Source of the DNA: Basidiobolus meristosporus CBS 931.73
Taxonomy: Eukaryota; Basidiobolomycota; Basidiobolomycetes; Basidiobolales; Basidiobolaceae
NCBI GenBank assembly: GCA_002104905.1
Contig: MCFE01000876.1
Span: 1 to 28,869, forward strand
DNA: 28,869 nucleotides
Reading direction: 5' to 3'
Position 1 is the first letter of the stretch, and each line of letters opens with the position of its first letter. The notes beneath the pieces were generated by a model. The model worked only from the letters and a program-made list of their open reading frames with translations, did no database searches and was not told the origin of the DNA. The position numbers and the translations under genes are program-made. Below are positions 1 to 8,981 of this stretch, piece by piece.

Positions 1-1169
1 TGTATAAGTCCAAGGGAGAGATACATCCAACACTTCTCAGGTGTTTGTGTGTGGGGTGTTTGCTGGGTGCAATAACCTCTGGCAAAAGCTTGCTAGGAAT
101 ACTTGGGTTCTGTCACTAATCTAATGTGTTGAGGAATAAAGCCACAAGCTTGTCAAGGGAAACCATTGAGCTACAATCCCCAACTTAGTTGGTGTCTTTA
201 CAAAAGTATGTGTTGGGTTCAGTGTCCTTTGAGATGACAATGGACTAAAGCTTCCAAACTCAAAACAACTGTAAACTCCATTAGCAGGGACTTGATAAGA
301 ATGCAGCTGTGGTCAATACTTAGAAAGACAGAAAAGTATCTTTGCCTGTACCAGAACAAACTTGGGAAAGAATCAAATATAATAAAAGATACCTACTCTG
401 AGTATTCCTCACAGGTAGTGCCTCCAAGGTCAGTAGGCTGTCAGTGCAGTTTCCTGGAGGTGTCCTGTGGCCTGGGGTTGGAGGTTCAGGTAGCAGCAGG
501 TAGCAGTGATCACACTAATCAAAAAGTGGGTATATTGATAAAAAGGATGATGATTTATTGTTGAGGGATAGCATCCCTTATATACGTTTCTTACTGACTA
601 AGGTAGCGGTGTTCTCACTAATCAATAAGTTGGAATATTGGAAGAGGGATGATATATTTTAAGGGATAGCCTCCCATATACTTTTTTGCTGCTCAAATTC
701 TTGCTAGAAAATACTTTCTGGAAGTTTCCAGAAGGCAATAGACAGCCAATCATGTCATTGTGTACTAAAAGTAGCTCAAATTCTTGGCAGATTGTTCTGT
801 AAGACATAGTGGCACCTAGCCAATCAGATAGTGGTGATATGAAGCCTCTGTGTCATGTAGTTACCTCATATGGTAGTAGGAAAGCAGGGTTATGAAACCA
901 GGATGGTCACATGACATAGGCACTGTTGGGGGTACTTGCCTTATATGGTTACTATCTTATCTTGGCATCTTAGCAAGGAATAGGAATTGCTTGTGCAATG
1001 GGTTAATAGTGACAAATAGCTTGCCAGGTTGCATAGTAATAATCACATAGACAAGTAGAAAATATTGCAATTTGGGATGATACTAATATGGGGGGGCAAT
1101 CCCTATTAGGGAAGTGAACATATGGGAATGAGCACATTTGCCTGTGGGTGTCACTGTGACCCCATCACA
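1..1169 (-). repeat. 3' LTR of gypsy-1, mosaic with two promoter modules
   Basis: On the plus strand it ends in CACA at 1169, directly before the polypurine tract; the first bases (expected TGTGGTG) are cut off by the window edge. The low-coordinate half (U5/R in minus orientation, about 1-600) closely resembles the LTRs at 21172 and 25088. The high-coordinate half (U3, about 610-1169) resembles the LTR at 7603-8473 instead. Two TATA/leader modules stand in tandem: one with minus-strand TATATAAGG (578-584) and an AATAAA (554-559), the second with a weaker TATATGGG (673-681). Confidence 0.85.
716..733. promoter_or_regulatory. Heat shock element, four perfect alternating pentamers
   Basis: TTCTGGAAGTTTCCAGAA is TTC-nn-GAA-nn-TTC-nn-GAA, the canonical binding array for heat shock factor trimers. 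In minus orientation it lies in U3, 35 bp upstream of the TATA-like box at 673-681. The motif is read directly; regulation by heat is inference. Confidence 0.6.
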
Positions 1170-1183
1170 TCCACCCCCCTCTT
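1170..1183 (-). other. Polypurine tract of gypsy-1
   Basis: The minus strand reads AAGAGGGGGGTGGA immediately before the 3' LTR start (TGTGATGGGG). This is the usual position and composition of the plus-strand DNA primer. The same tract sits next to the gypsy-3 LTR. Confidence 0.8.
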
Positions 1184-1227
1184 GGCTTTGAACCCAGGTC
1201 AAAGCAAACTAAATGTGAGGTGCAAAA

Positions 1228-1615
1228 TGTGGGTTATTACTGACTGTACTTGGTGAGTGGGAGAGCTTGTAGGTCAAGTCAGTACCACTTGGTTCAGAAT
1301 AGCTTCCGATAGAAGGTAGCAAGGTAATAAAGACTTCTGTTTATTTCGTCCAAATCTTGTTGTTCTTCCTGGTTCAATTGGGTAGATATATATATATCAC
1401 TTGGGGGGCTTAGACAATAGACAATGTGTTATAAAATAGGGGTGTGAACACCTTCCTGTTATGGTAAGTGTTCTAACTAGATAAGGGCAGGGATAGGAGG
1501 GGAGGACGCGTGGGGGAATCATAGGGAGGGTACTGGAGGACTTTGGGTAGGACTCTGGAGGGAACTCTTGGGAGAACTCTTGGGCGAAGAGTGGGTACTA
1601 CATTGAGTACTCACA
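1228..1615. repeat. 388-bp solo LTR with 5-bp target duplication
   Basis: It begins TGTGGGTT and ends ACTCACA, with CAAAA repeated exactly on both sides (1223-1227 and 1616-1620). The gypsy-3 copy lacks the insert: there the integrase stop is followed within 40 bp by the LTR. On the minus strand an AT run (about 1386-1397) precedes an AATAAA (about 1336-1345), which fits a compact LTR promoter/poly(A) layout in that orientation. A TATAAAAT also exists on the plus strand near 1431, so orientation is not settled. The family is not represented elsewhere in the window. Confidence 0.75.
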
Positions 1616-2864
1616 CAAAATTCCGGTGCTTGAATAGCTTAAGTCTGTTTCCTGCCACAGGTGTTCTTAGCGGTGGTTCATCAAGTTCAGACAAGTAGTA
1701 GCTTCCATTTCCAATCACCTTAGAGATAATAAATGGGCCAGACCACTTATTGTCAAATTTGCAACTCCACTGCTTGTGTAAAGTGGAATCATAGAGCAGT
1801 ACTGGATCCCCTTGCAGTAATGGCTTAAGTCTAAAGCTATATGACTTGCAAAATGATTCCTTGTTCTGAAGTCTTATCTCTTTGAGTTTAGCAGCTGCTT
1901 GGGTAATATCAAGTTCATGGTGATCAAGCTGTTTGATGCTTGTAGTCAGTAGTTCTTCTGTACTCATTGTAGTTCTCCACTCTAGCATGTTCCAGGATGT
2001 TGAGTCAAGCTCTATGGGAAGAACACAATCATATCCATAAAGCAATTTGAATGGAGATAGACCTGTGCTGCGCTTTGTAGTGATTCTATCTGCCCAGAGT
2101 GCTAGATGAAGTTGTCTAGGCCACTGTAGTGTCATGTTCTTGCAGCTCTTAACTAGGGAGTTAAACACCGGGCCATGGCCCCATTCAACCATTCCATTGG
2201 CTTGTGGGTGATAAGCAGTGGTGAAAGAAATATTAATCTTGTATTGTGAGCAGAGTTCCTGGATCAAATATGAGGTCATTTCATCTTGGTCAGCAACAAA
2301 CTGGCTGATGCAGCCAAATCTGCATATTATTTCTGCATGAATAAGTCTCCATATTGTGTGGCTTTTGTTATTGGATAGAGCTTGAGCTTCTACCCACCCA
2401 CTCAGATCATCTCTGGCAACAACTAGGTACTTCTTGGTTCCAGCAGTTAGCATGTGGACCAGGTCAATTCCAACCATCTGCCATAGGCAAGGTGTGTAGG
2501 CAGGATGGAGTGGCTCCTCATATCTCTTGGTTGACCTTCTTTGGCAAATGTCACAAGATTCAACAAAGTTTTGGACATCATGATACAAATGCTCCCAGTA
2601 ATATCTACTGGGAATAACATTGTAAGTGGCATCTCTGCCTCTATGACCACCAGGTCTTCCTTCATGAAGGCTTGACATAATAGTCAGTTGTTCCTGGGGC
2701 TCAACTATAGCCCTCCTTGGTGTCTGTCCAGGCTTTACTTGTTTGAATAGGAGGCCATCCTTTATGTAGATATGATGGGCCTTCTTCCTGAGCTTCTGAA
2801 ATTGTGTGGGCTCATTCCTGGTGGCTTCTCTATGGTTCTCAGATAGTCTTGAATGGTGTTCCAC
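1611..2864 (-). CDS. Ty3/gypsy integrase (3' part of pol), gypsy-1
   Basis: A 417-aa open frame covers nearly all of the integrase, which inserts the cDNA into the genome. The zinc-binding HHCC motif is complete (H67, H74, C104, C107). The catalytic triad is D134, D192 and E227, giving the classical DD35E spacing. A GPY/F-type module (W-S-G-P-F-I-I-S-K-V) and a short basic tail follow, with no chromodomain. The N-terminal end is reached through a one-base deletion near 2790 that separates it from RNase H. The last codons are altered: the solo LTR at 1228-1615 supplies a Val codon and the stop at 1611-1613, where gypsy-3 ends Ala-His-Gln-Asp. Residues around the second Asp read D-Q-D-E where gypsy-3 has D-R-G-E. 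Confidence 0.85.
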   Translation of the reverse strand: MEHHSRLSENHREATRNEPTQFQKLRKKAHHIYIKDGLLFKQVKPGQTPRRAIVEPQEQLTIMSSLHEGRPGGHRGRDATYNVIPSRYYWEHLYHDVQNFVESCDICQRRSTKRYEEPLHPAYTPCLWQMVGIDLVHMLTAGTKKYLVVARDDLSGWVEAQALSNNKSHTIWRLIHAEIICRFGCISQFVADQDEMTSYLIQELCSQYKINISFTTAYHPQANGMVEWGHGPVFNSLVKSCKNMTLQWPRQLHLALWADRITTKRSTGLSPFKLLYGYDCVLPIELDSTSWNMLEWRTTMSTEELLTTSIKQLDHHELDITQAAAKLKEIRLQNKESFCKSYSFRLKPLLQGDPVLLYDSTLHKQWSCKFDNKWSGPFIISKVIGNGSYYLSELDEPPLRTPVAGNRLKLFKHRNFV

Positions 2865-3480
2865 GTAGAGTTGCTGGGCATCTTCACATGCAGTTGTTGG
2901 ATTTGTTCATCAATTATGCCATCAAAGTCAGGGTCCATATCTTCATACAACTGTGGTCCCTTCCTGGAGAGTGCATTGGCCACAACATTTTTCTTGCCAG
3001 GGATATGTCTGACCTCAAAGTCAAACATTTTCAGCCATGCCATCCACCAATTTGTGGCATCATCAGGTAGATCAGGCTTGTTGATTGTTCCTATAGGTGG
3101 CTTGGCATCTACCTCCAGGACAAAATGTGTCATGTAGAGTTGTGACTTCAGCTTCCTCAGCATTTTCACTACTCCTAGTAGCTCTCACTTAATCTGTGAG
3201 TATCTTTGTTCTCTAGGAGATAAGAGACAGCTCTCATATCTGCAGGCATAGCAGTTGCCATCTTCATCATCTTGGCCAAGTAGTGCTCTAGCTCCTATAG
3301 GGCTTGCATCCACTGTCAAGATAGGTGGACATTCAGTGTTCTGATTTCAAGAGGTCTTAGAACCAGTGGAGATACTAAGGCCTCTTTTAGTAATTGCATG
3401 GCTGCCTCTTGCTCTTCTCCCCAGATAAATGGGGTATTCTTTCTCTGTAGTTGGTAGATTGATTCTGTTAACTCAGAAAT
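2762..3480 (-). pseudogene. RNase H domain of gypsy-1 pol, broken
   Basis: The open part 2762-3169 carries the C-terminal half of the Ty3-type RNase H, which degrades the RNA of the RNA/DNA hybrid. Its last conserved motif reads A-N-A-L-S-R where gypsy-3 has T-D-A-L-S-R, so the final acidic residue is changed to Asn. Upstream, minus-strand sequence homologous to gypsy-3 (TVDAS, SPREQRYSQIK) continues to about 3480. It is interrupted by a TGA at 3185-3187 where gypsy-3 has an Arg codon (AGA). Gypsy-2 has the same TGA. A further frameshift near 2790 separates this domain from the integrase frame. Confidence 0.8.
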
Positions 3481-3584
3481 CTTGGGATCCAGATCCTAAA
3501 GAACCCACAAGCTGCCACAAAGCCACAAGCATGTGTTAGGTTTGTGGGGGTAGGCCAGTTGCATATTTTTTGTGTCTTGGAGTC

Positions 3585-5405
3585 TCAAGGTGAACAACCA
3601 AAGGTGTTGCATTTTTGTATAACAATGGACATCTCTGATACACCAAAGCTGCTTTTCTCACCACTGATGGTGAGTTCAGCTTCTTCAATGGCTCCTAATA
3701 GGGCATAATTGTCTGAAATATGGTCATAGACAAATTTTCTAACTCCAGGCATAACTTCAGTTGTGTCCCAGAGTTTTGGTCCTTTGATGTGTATGTCATC
3801 AACAAAGACAGCAGGTTTCTTAGGTGCAAACTGGTAGAGCACATTCATCATGCATCTCTGGAACTGAGCTACAGAGTTTGTTACCCCTTGGCTGAGTCTT
3901 GTCATTCTTAACAGTCCAAATGGTGTCTGGAGTGCAAACATATCTCTTGATGTCTCATCTAGGGGGATCTGGTCATATCCTGAGTAGAGATCATATGTTG
4001 AGTGGATGGAGTGGCCACTAAAGCTCTCTGCAAAGTCATCAATAGATGGAGGTATTGCGGCACCTCTGATAGTGAAAGCATTTGCAGGTTGCATGTCTTG
4101 AACAAGTTGGAGCTTTCTGTTCTTCTTTTTGGTCACAAACCATCTGTTAGCATAAGGTCCATGGCAAGTTTCTAGGATACCAGCTTCAATCTTCTGCTTA
4201 AGTAGGTCATGCACATCAGCTTGGAGTCCTCTAGGCAGTGGGTAAGGCTTAAATGAACAGGGTGTGTGGGGCACTGTATGAATCTTAATAGGTTTTTCAA
4301 CCAATGTCTTTTGGAGTCCCATCTCCTTGTTGTTATATGAGAAAACCTTATCATGTCTTTTCAGGGTTTCTTCAAATAATAAGATCTCCTCCAGTGTAAG
4401 GTTTCCATCACCAATGATACGTTGCTTAAGTCTCTCAGGTGTAAGTTGTATATCTTCTGGTGTTCCTTCTGGTGGTCTGATGTAATCAGCAGGTTGAATT
4501 CCATCAGTTAAAGGTGTATGTGATGGTCTAATCTTCTGTTCTACTGTCTTGTATTTTGTGCAAACCATAGCTGTCTGCACCTGTATACCTAATGAGCAGC
4601 TCCAACTGTTGGGGTGCATATTGTCAGGCTCCTCATCTTCTTCTATAACAAGATGTGTCTTCTGGCAAGCAGTATGTGTTCTCTTATTGTTGGGTGTTAC
4701 CCCACAGAACATTGACTGTAGTCCTGGGTTTAATCCTTGTATAGTGTACCACACTGAACCATCAGAGTAATTGGTAGTTGTAGCCTTAGTACTGGTCTCC
4801 CATGGTCTGCCTAGCAGAAGGTTAATATTTGCCTTTTGGCAGATAAAGAGGGGAAGCCAGACCTTGATTCCTTGTACCTCAATAGGGAACTTGTGCACTA
4901 CACCATAAGGTGGACTATATCCTGAGTTTACATCAGTCATGTTCCATCCAATATCTCTATGAATAGGCTGTAGCTCCTTGCTGCTAAGTGTCTTCCAGAA
5001 GTCTAGCAGCATAATGCAAATATTTGAAACACTGTCAATATGGCAGTCAACAGGGTCATCATATATATACCCTTTCACCACAGCAGTTGCAACTGAGTAA
5101 AAGGTCTTATATTTGGTAGTGTTGTCATCCTCTTGGTGGTCTTCATGGTTTGTCTGGATTATATGGGTGTCCATAAGTTCAACAGCTTGTCTTCTTGTTC
5201 TAAGCTGCTCATCAAAGGTCTTCCTAACACACGGTGATACACTCATGATTTCTCCAACCAACAAAGTGAGGTTCTGCTTCAGCAGCTTCTCAGTAATCAG
5301 TTGAAGACTTGAGTAGCCTGCTATCTTTGAGGTCATCTGAAAGTGAGGCAATGGGTCTTGGGTGGGCAGTATTCTAGGCCACTTGTCAATGATAACCTCA
5401 GGCAC
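3585..5405 (-). CDS. Protease-reverse transcriptase part of gypsy-1 pol (606-aa open frame)
   Basis: This is the longest open frame in the window. Residues about 115-225 are a retropepsin-like domain: the active-site aspartate is D124 in H-I-D-S-V-S-N, and the fold's second hallmark appears as L-L-L-G-R-P-W near 200. The expected D-[ST]-G is D-S-V, so a key glycine is missing. From about 400 the reverse transcriptase follows, with fingers (L-L-K-Q-K-I-E-A-G-I-L-E), the first catalytic Asp D472 in S-T-Y-D-L-Y-S-G, and the F-V-D-D box at D536/D537. The frame closes at a TGA (3585-3587) where gypsy-2 and gypsy-3 have GGA (Gly), so this stop is a private mutation. The first Met is only the first in the open frame. 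Homology to gypsy-2 continues upstream in other frames to about 5730. Confidence 0.88.
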   Translation of the reverse strand: MPEVIIDKWPRILPTQDPLPHFQMTSKIAGYSSLQLITEKLLKQNLTLLVGEIMSVSPCVRKTFDEQLRTRRQAVELMDTHIIQTNHEDHQEDDNTTKYKTFYSVATAVVKGYIYDDPVDCHIDSVSNICIMLLDFWKTLSSKELQPIHRDIGWNMTDVNSGYSPPYGVVHKFPIEVQGIKVWLPLFICQKANINLLLGRPWETSTKATTTNYSDGSVWYTIQGLNPGLQSMFCGVTPNNKRTHTACQKTHLVIEEDEEPDNMHPNSWSCSLGIQVQTAMVCTKYKTVEQKIRPSHTPLTDGIQPADYIRPPEGTPEDIQLTPERLKQRIIGDGNLTLEEILLFEETLKRHDKVFSYNNKEMGLQKTLVEKPIKIHTVPHTPCSFKPYPLPRGLQADVHDLLKQKIEAGILETCHGPYANRWFVTKKKNRKLQLVQDMQPANAFTIRGAAIPPSIDDFAESFSGHSIHSTYDLYSGYDQIPLDETSRDMFALQTPFGLLRMTRLSQGVTNSVAQFQRCMMNVLYQFAPKKPAVFVDDIHIKGPKLWDTTEVMPGVRKFVYDHISDNYALLGAIEEAELTISGEKSSFGVSEMSIVIQKCNTFGCSP

Positions 5406-5732
5406 TTCAAACTGTGGTCTTCTAAGGATGGGCTTGACAGGTTCTTCAGGAAGGTGTCTCTAGGTAGCAAAGGTGTCTGCTTCCTAATTCCTGTTATCAG
5501 GGCTGCTTGGACTCACTGTATGAGTCTCAATAGGGGCATCAACAGTAATCTTTCTAGTTGCTGAGTCAGAATTCTGGAAGAGGGCTCTCATTCCGCCTCT
5601 TTGGATATCAGTGGGAATCCTTTTTCCTTCCTTATTAGCAAGCATTCCATCAGCATCGGACTGTACTGTTCCTTCTCTTAGTAGCTGACTAAGTTCTGAG
5701 CATTCTTGTCTTTCATGCTGAGTAGAGTCATA
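5406..5732 (-). pseudogene. Gag-protease linker of gypsy-1, frame broken
   Basis: No long open frame, but the minus strand aligns with gypsy-2 at about 19000-19270 and 20191-20300 (shared words such as K-H-L-P-E-E, P-I-L-R-R and a Ser/Glu-rich C-terminal gag segment). It joins the gag frame to the protease frame through several indels. I see no zinc knuckle here. Confidence 0.6.
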
Positions 5733-6451
5733 CTAAATGTAGTGTCTGGGCAATGGTCTTTGGCCCTCAGTAGCTACCTCAGCTGAGCCATTAATCTTGA
5801 GGGCTAGCTTTTGTAGCTGTTCAGCAAGTTGGTCAATTCTGCTGGTAGTGTAGGTCTGATAGTCAGCAACAGCACTCTTTGGCTCCTTGGTTGACTGGTC
5901 TGGCAGATTAGATGTTAGGAGTCTTATAAAGGTAGAAGTTCGCTTTGCCTCTAGGAGTACACATTTCATCTCTGCAAAGCAAGGAACATCAGACTTGTCA
6001 TCCTTGGCTGCATGTAAGTCAACTTTCCTTGCCAAGTCCTGGGGAAGCCCTTGTGCAAGGTAAAGTGCCATGGTAAGCTCAGTTATAGCCTGGGACTTTA
6101 GGAGTGGCTTGGCCATATCTACATACTGTTGAATGAGCTCTTCAAGTGGTAGCCTGGAGAGTCCTGTCCTTCCAAAGTGTCTAAGGTCTTCAATTCCATA
6201 GTATATCTGGTATCTATCATACTTGGTCTGTAGATAGGTCTTCATTAAGCCCCAGTCAGTAAGAATATCTCCTTGTCTGAGAAGCTTAGTGGTAATATCA
6301 TTGGTGCAGTAGTAGGGGAAGTCTTCAGCCATTTCTTGTTTGGATAGGCTGCACATCTTGCAGAGCTTCTCCCATTGAATATGAAGCTTTCCACATTCTT
6401 TCCATCAAACTGTGGGGCTTCATGTGAGAGTAGTAATGGCATAGAGCTCAT
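5733..6451 (-). pseudogene. Gag (capsid) of gypsy-1, frameshifted
   Basis: Gag builds the virus-like particle in the cytoplasm. Two overlapping frames make it up. The first (6245-6451) starts at ATG 6449-6451 and carries the A-P-Q-F-D-G-K-N-V-E-S-F start typical of fungal Ty3 capsids. The second (5733-6356, 207 aa) carries the remainder: Y-Y-C-T, a Y-L-Q-T-K-Y-D-R-Y segment and a helix-rich core with E-L-I-Q-Q-Y-V-D-M. The switch lies near 6383, where AATGGG seems to lack one base. Gypsy-2 has the same switch at the same place. The start codon overlaps the stop of an upstream 60-codon frame as ATGA. Confidence 0.75.
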
Positions 6452-6591
6452 TTTGGGTAGGTAGGTTGGAGTTGCACTCTTGATAATATCAGTAGTCTCT
6501 TTTCAATAGGTGGGTAACAGCTCAAATCTTCAGGTAAATCTAGTTGGGTCCTAGAGAGTTTGTATGAACCCCCCATGTTACGTGCCAAATA
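6452..6591 (-). other. Leader of gypsy-1 with candidate primer binding site
   Basis: Minus-strand sequence between the 5' LTR end and gag. Four bases after the LTR comes TGGCACGTAACATGGGGGG, a TGG-initial run where a tRNA-complementary primer binding site is expected; the matching place in gypsy-2 reads TGGCATTCAATGTGAGGGGG. A short open frame from ATG 6583-6585 region runs through the leader and ends in the ATGA that starts gag; a similar frame is present in gypsy-2. I could not assign a tRNA. Confidence 0.5.
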
Positions 6592-6796
6592 TGTGGTGGT
6601 GTATAAGTCCAAAGGGCAAAATACAGCCAATGCTTCTCATGTGTGAATGTGTGTGGGGTGTTCACTGGGTGCAATAACCTCTGGAAAAGCTTGCTAGGTA
6701 TACTGGGTCTTTTGTCTAATCTAATGTGAAGGGGGATAAAGCCTCAAGCTTGTCATGGGAAAACTATTGAACTACAATCCCCAACTTAGTTGGCAT

Positions 6797-7598
6797 TGTG
6801 GTGGTGTAGAGGTACTCCTTGGAGAAGCTACACAACTCAAGGTGTGTGAGGTGTCTGATGGGCGCAATAACCTGTGTCTAAACTGCATATGTTTTTGTCA
6901 ATATATTACTATGGTAAAAGCTCCTGCTTCTCTAGCTTCCTAGGTGCTCTAAGTGTCTCCAAAGGCCTCTGTATGTCATGTGCACTACCCTGAAAAGCTC
7001 CTTGATGGCAGGTCTGAGATGTACTCTTGAAGGCAGGTGCAGTGATCAACTGCTAATCACTAAGGTAGAAGTGTTACTGATAGAAGGGATGCTTTATTGA
7101 TGCGGGATTGCTTTCCCTTAAATACTTTTCCTGATTGCCAAGTGATTACTAATGACAAGGTTCTAGAAGATTCTAGGTATCAGTGGAATTCTTGATGTCA
7201 TCACTATGAGCTAAAAATATACCAAGAATGCCCTGGAAGGTTCTAAAAGTCACAGCACATTCTACCAATCAGGAATCAGTAGTCTGAAACCTGTGCAACA
7301 TAGAAATACCATATATGGTATTGAAATGGTAGGGATGGTAACACAGACCTAGGTCATGTATCATGGGTACTGATGTGGGTAGTTGTCTTATTTAGATACA
7401 TATACTGATCACAAAGCTGAATAACATCTGGGATAACTAATGCTAGTAACTAATCAGGGTAAGCATTATACGGTGATAATACTGATAATATGGACAAAAG
7501 AAGAATGGGATACTACTGATAAGATAAAATATGGATAAGTATATCATAATGACTATATGAATAAACTTGTCTGTGGGAGGTATGTTTACCCTACCACA
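6797..7598 (-). repeat. 802-bp solo LTR of a related gypsy family
   Basis: It begins TGTGGTGGTG and ends CTACCACA and is flanked by GCAT on both sides (6793-6796 and 7599-7602). Scattered blocks match the host LTR: a minus-strand AATAAA (TTTATT about 7093), a TATTTAAGGG box (7115-7124), and an ACCATATATGGTA block near 7309. It is therefore a divergent relative inserted in the same orientation. No internal coding sequence remains, as expected after LTR-LTR recombination. Confidence 0.8.
7161..7173. promoter_or_regulatory. Heat shock element, three pentamers
   Basis: TTCTAGAAGATTC reads TTC-nn-GAA-nn-TTC. It lies 37 bp upstream (minus orientation) of the TATTTAAG box of this solo LTR, the same placement as in the gypsy-1, -2 and -3 LTRs. 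Confidence 0.5.
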
Positions 7599-8018
7599 GC
7601 ATCTTAACAAAAGTTTATAATGGCTTCAATGTCCTTTGAGATGACAGTGTACTAAAGCTTCCAAAGTTAAAACAGCTGTAAACTCCACCAACAGGGACTT
7701 GATAGGAATGCAGCTTTAAACAATAGTTACAAAGACTGAAAAGCATCTTTGCCTGTACAAGAACAAACTTGGGAAAACAATCAAATATAATAAAATATAC
7801 CTACTCTGAGTATTCCTCACAAGTAGTGCCTCCAAGGTCAGTTGGCTCTCAGTGCAGTTTCCTGGGAGTATTGTCAGGTCTGAGTCAGAAAGTAGTGGTA
7901 TTAGATAGTGGTGATCTCACTAATCAATAAGTTGGAAAATTGGAAGAGGGATGATATATTTTAAGGGATAGCCTCACCTATATACTTTTTTGCTGCACAA
8001 ATTCTTGCTAGAAATACT

Positions 8019-8036
8019 TTCTGGAAGTTTCCAGAA
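8019..8036. promoter_or_regulatory. Heat shock element in the 5' LTR of gypsy-1
   Basis: Identical to the 18-bp four-pentamer array at 716-733 and 34 bp from the TATA-like box (7977-7985). In minus orientation it would act on transcription of the full element. Confidence 0.6.
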
Positions 8037-8473
8037 GGCAGTAGATAGCCAATCATGTCATTGTGTACTAAAAATAGCTCAAATTCTTGGCGGATTGTTC
8101 TGTGAGACATAGTAGCACCTAGCCAATCAGATAGTGTTAATATGAATCCTCTGTGTCATGTAGTTACCTCATATGGTAGTAGGATAGGAGGGTTATGAAA
8201 CCAGGATGGTCACATGACATAGGCACTGTTGGGGGTACTTGCCTTATATGATTACTATCTTATCTTGGCATCTTGGCAAGGAATAGGAATTGCTTGTGCA
8301 ATAGGTTAATAGTGACAAGTAGTTTGCCAGGTTGCATAGTAATAATCACATAGACAGATAGAAAATATTGCAATTTGGGATGATACTAATATAGGGGGGG
8401 TAATCCTTCTTAGGGAAGTGAGCGTATGGGAATGAGCACATCTACCTGTGGGTGTCACTGTGACCCCACTACA

Positions 8474-8981
8474 CTGGTGTCTCAAGCAGAGAGATTATGA
8501 GCAAAAGAAGCCTGATAATGGAAATGCTGCAACAACTGAAGATAGACTATTCAAATCTTCACTAAATATGATCACATACAAGGATTCTCAGACGTGATAT
8601 ATTGACTATGAAGCATTTCAACACTTGACATACCAAAAAGAACTTTTTACCTGATATTAAGAAACATCAATTAGGAAGGTTTTCATGGAAGATGATTGAA
8701 CACTTGATGCAGTGGGAGAAGGAACTATTCAAGTAAGCCTTAGAGGCAGTGAAGAAAGCCATGCATCAACCTTTAAAGCGGTACTCTATGTACCAGAGAT
8801 TGTCAAGGACCTACTATCAGTAAGCAAGGCCACAGTAGAAGAACACAGTTTCAGCTTTGGCAATTCTGGATGCAAGATCACTAATCAAGGTGGTGCCCAT
8901 GTTGCTTTTGGTATCACAGATCAGAATCTATACAAGTTGAATTATATTCTATCATATATGGAAGCCAATAGAGTAGCTTAA
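8474..8981 (+). pseudogene. Copia gag end and protease, with gag pre-integrase start
   Basis: One frame (codons from 8475) runs through with stops at 8595 and near 8654-8700. It opens W-C-L-K, the end of a CCHC zinc knuckle, then a lysine-rich linker. The protease active-site region reads Y-I-D-Y-E-A-F-Q-H-L-T, where copia proteases have D-S-G-A; the Asp remains but the Ser-Gly is lost. The open stretch 8712-8981 holds the strongly conserved V-L-Y-V-P-E-I-V-K-D-L-L-S-V-S-K block that follows the copia protease. The frame then shifts near 8980 into the integrase. Confidence 0.8.

Larger units (their letters stand above)
1..8473 (-). mobile_element. Ty3/gypsy LTR retrotransposon gypsy-1, degenerate
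   Basis: Reading the minus strand, the order is 5' LTR (8473 to 6592), leader, gag, protease, reverse transcriptase, RNase H, integrase, polypurine tract and 3' LTR (1169 to 1). Integrase after RNase H is the Ty3/gypsy order. Both LTR-internal junctions are visible: LTR ends of TG...CA type, a purine run next to the 3' LTR and a leader after the 5' LTR. The first few LTR bases fall outside the window. Frameshifts and stops break the coding region, and two solo LTRs have inserted into it. At 8473/8474 the element abuts copia coding sequence, so it inserted into a copia gag. Confidence 0.9.
6592..8473 (-). repeat. 5' LTR of gypsy-1, split by a solo LTR
   Basis: The plus strand starts TGTGGTGG (6592) and ends CACTACA (8473), short inverted ends of TG...CA type. 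The sequence is interrupted at 6797-7598; removing that insert rejoins T-T-G-G-C-A-T with C-T-T-A-A-C, as in the intact LTR at 25088. Only one promoter module is present (minus-strand TATATAGG, 7977-7985), unlike the 3' LTR. The U5 half differs clearly from that of its own 3' LTR, while the U3 half (about 7920-8473) is close to it. Confidence 0.85.

Noticed and set aside
1384-1397. AT dinucleotide run as a microsatellite of interest
   Set aside because: Only a few units, and it is better read as the TATA region of the 388-bp solo LTR.
6380-6390. Programmed ribosomal frameshift in gag
   Set aside because: No slippery heptamer or downstream structure is evident; a one-base deletion inherited from a common parent is simpler.
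6570-6591. Assignment of the candidate primer binding site to a particular tRNA
   Set aside because: The TGG-initial run has a G-rich part like a T-arm complement, but the spacing to a CCA end does not fit a tRNA by two bases, and gypsy-2 differs.
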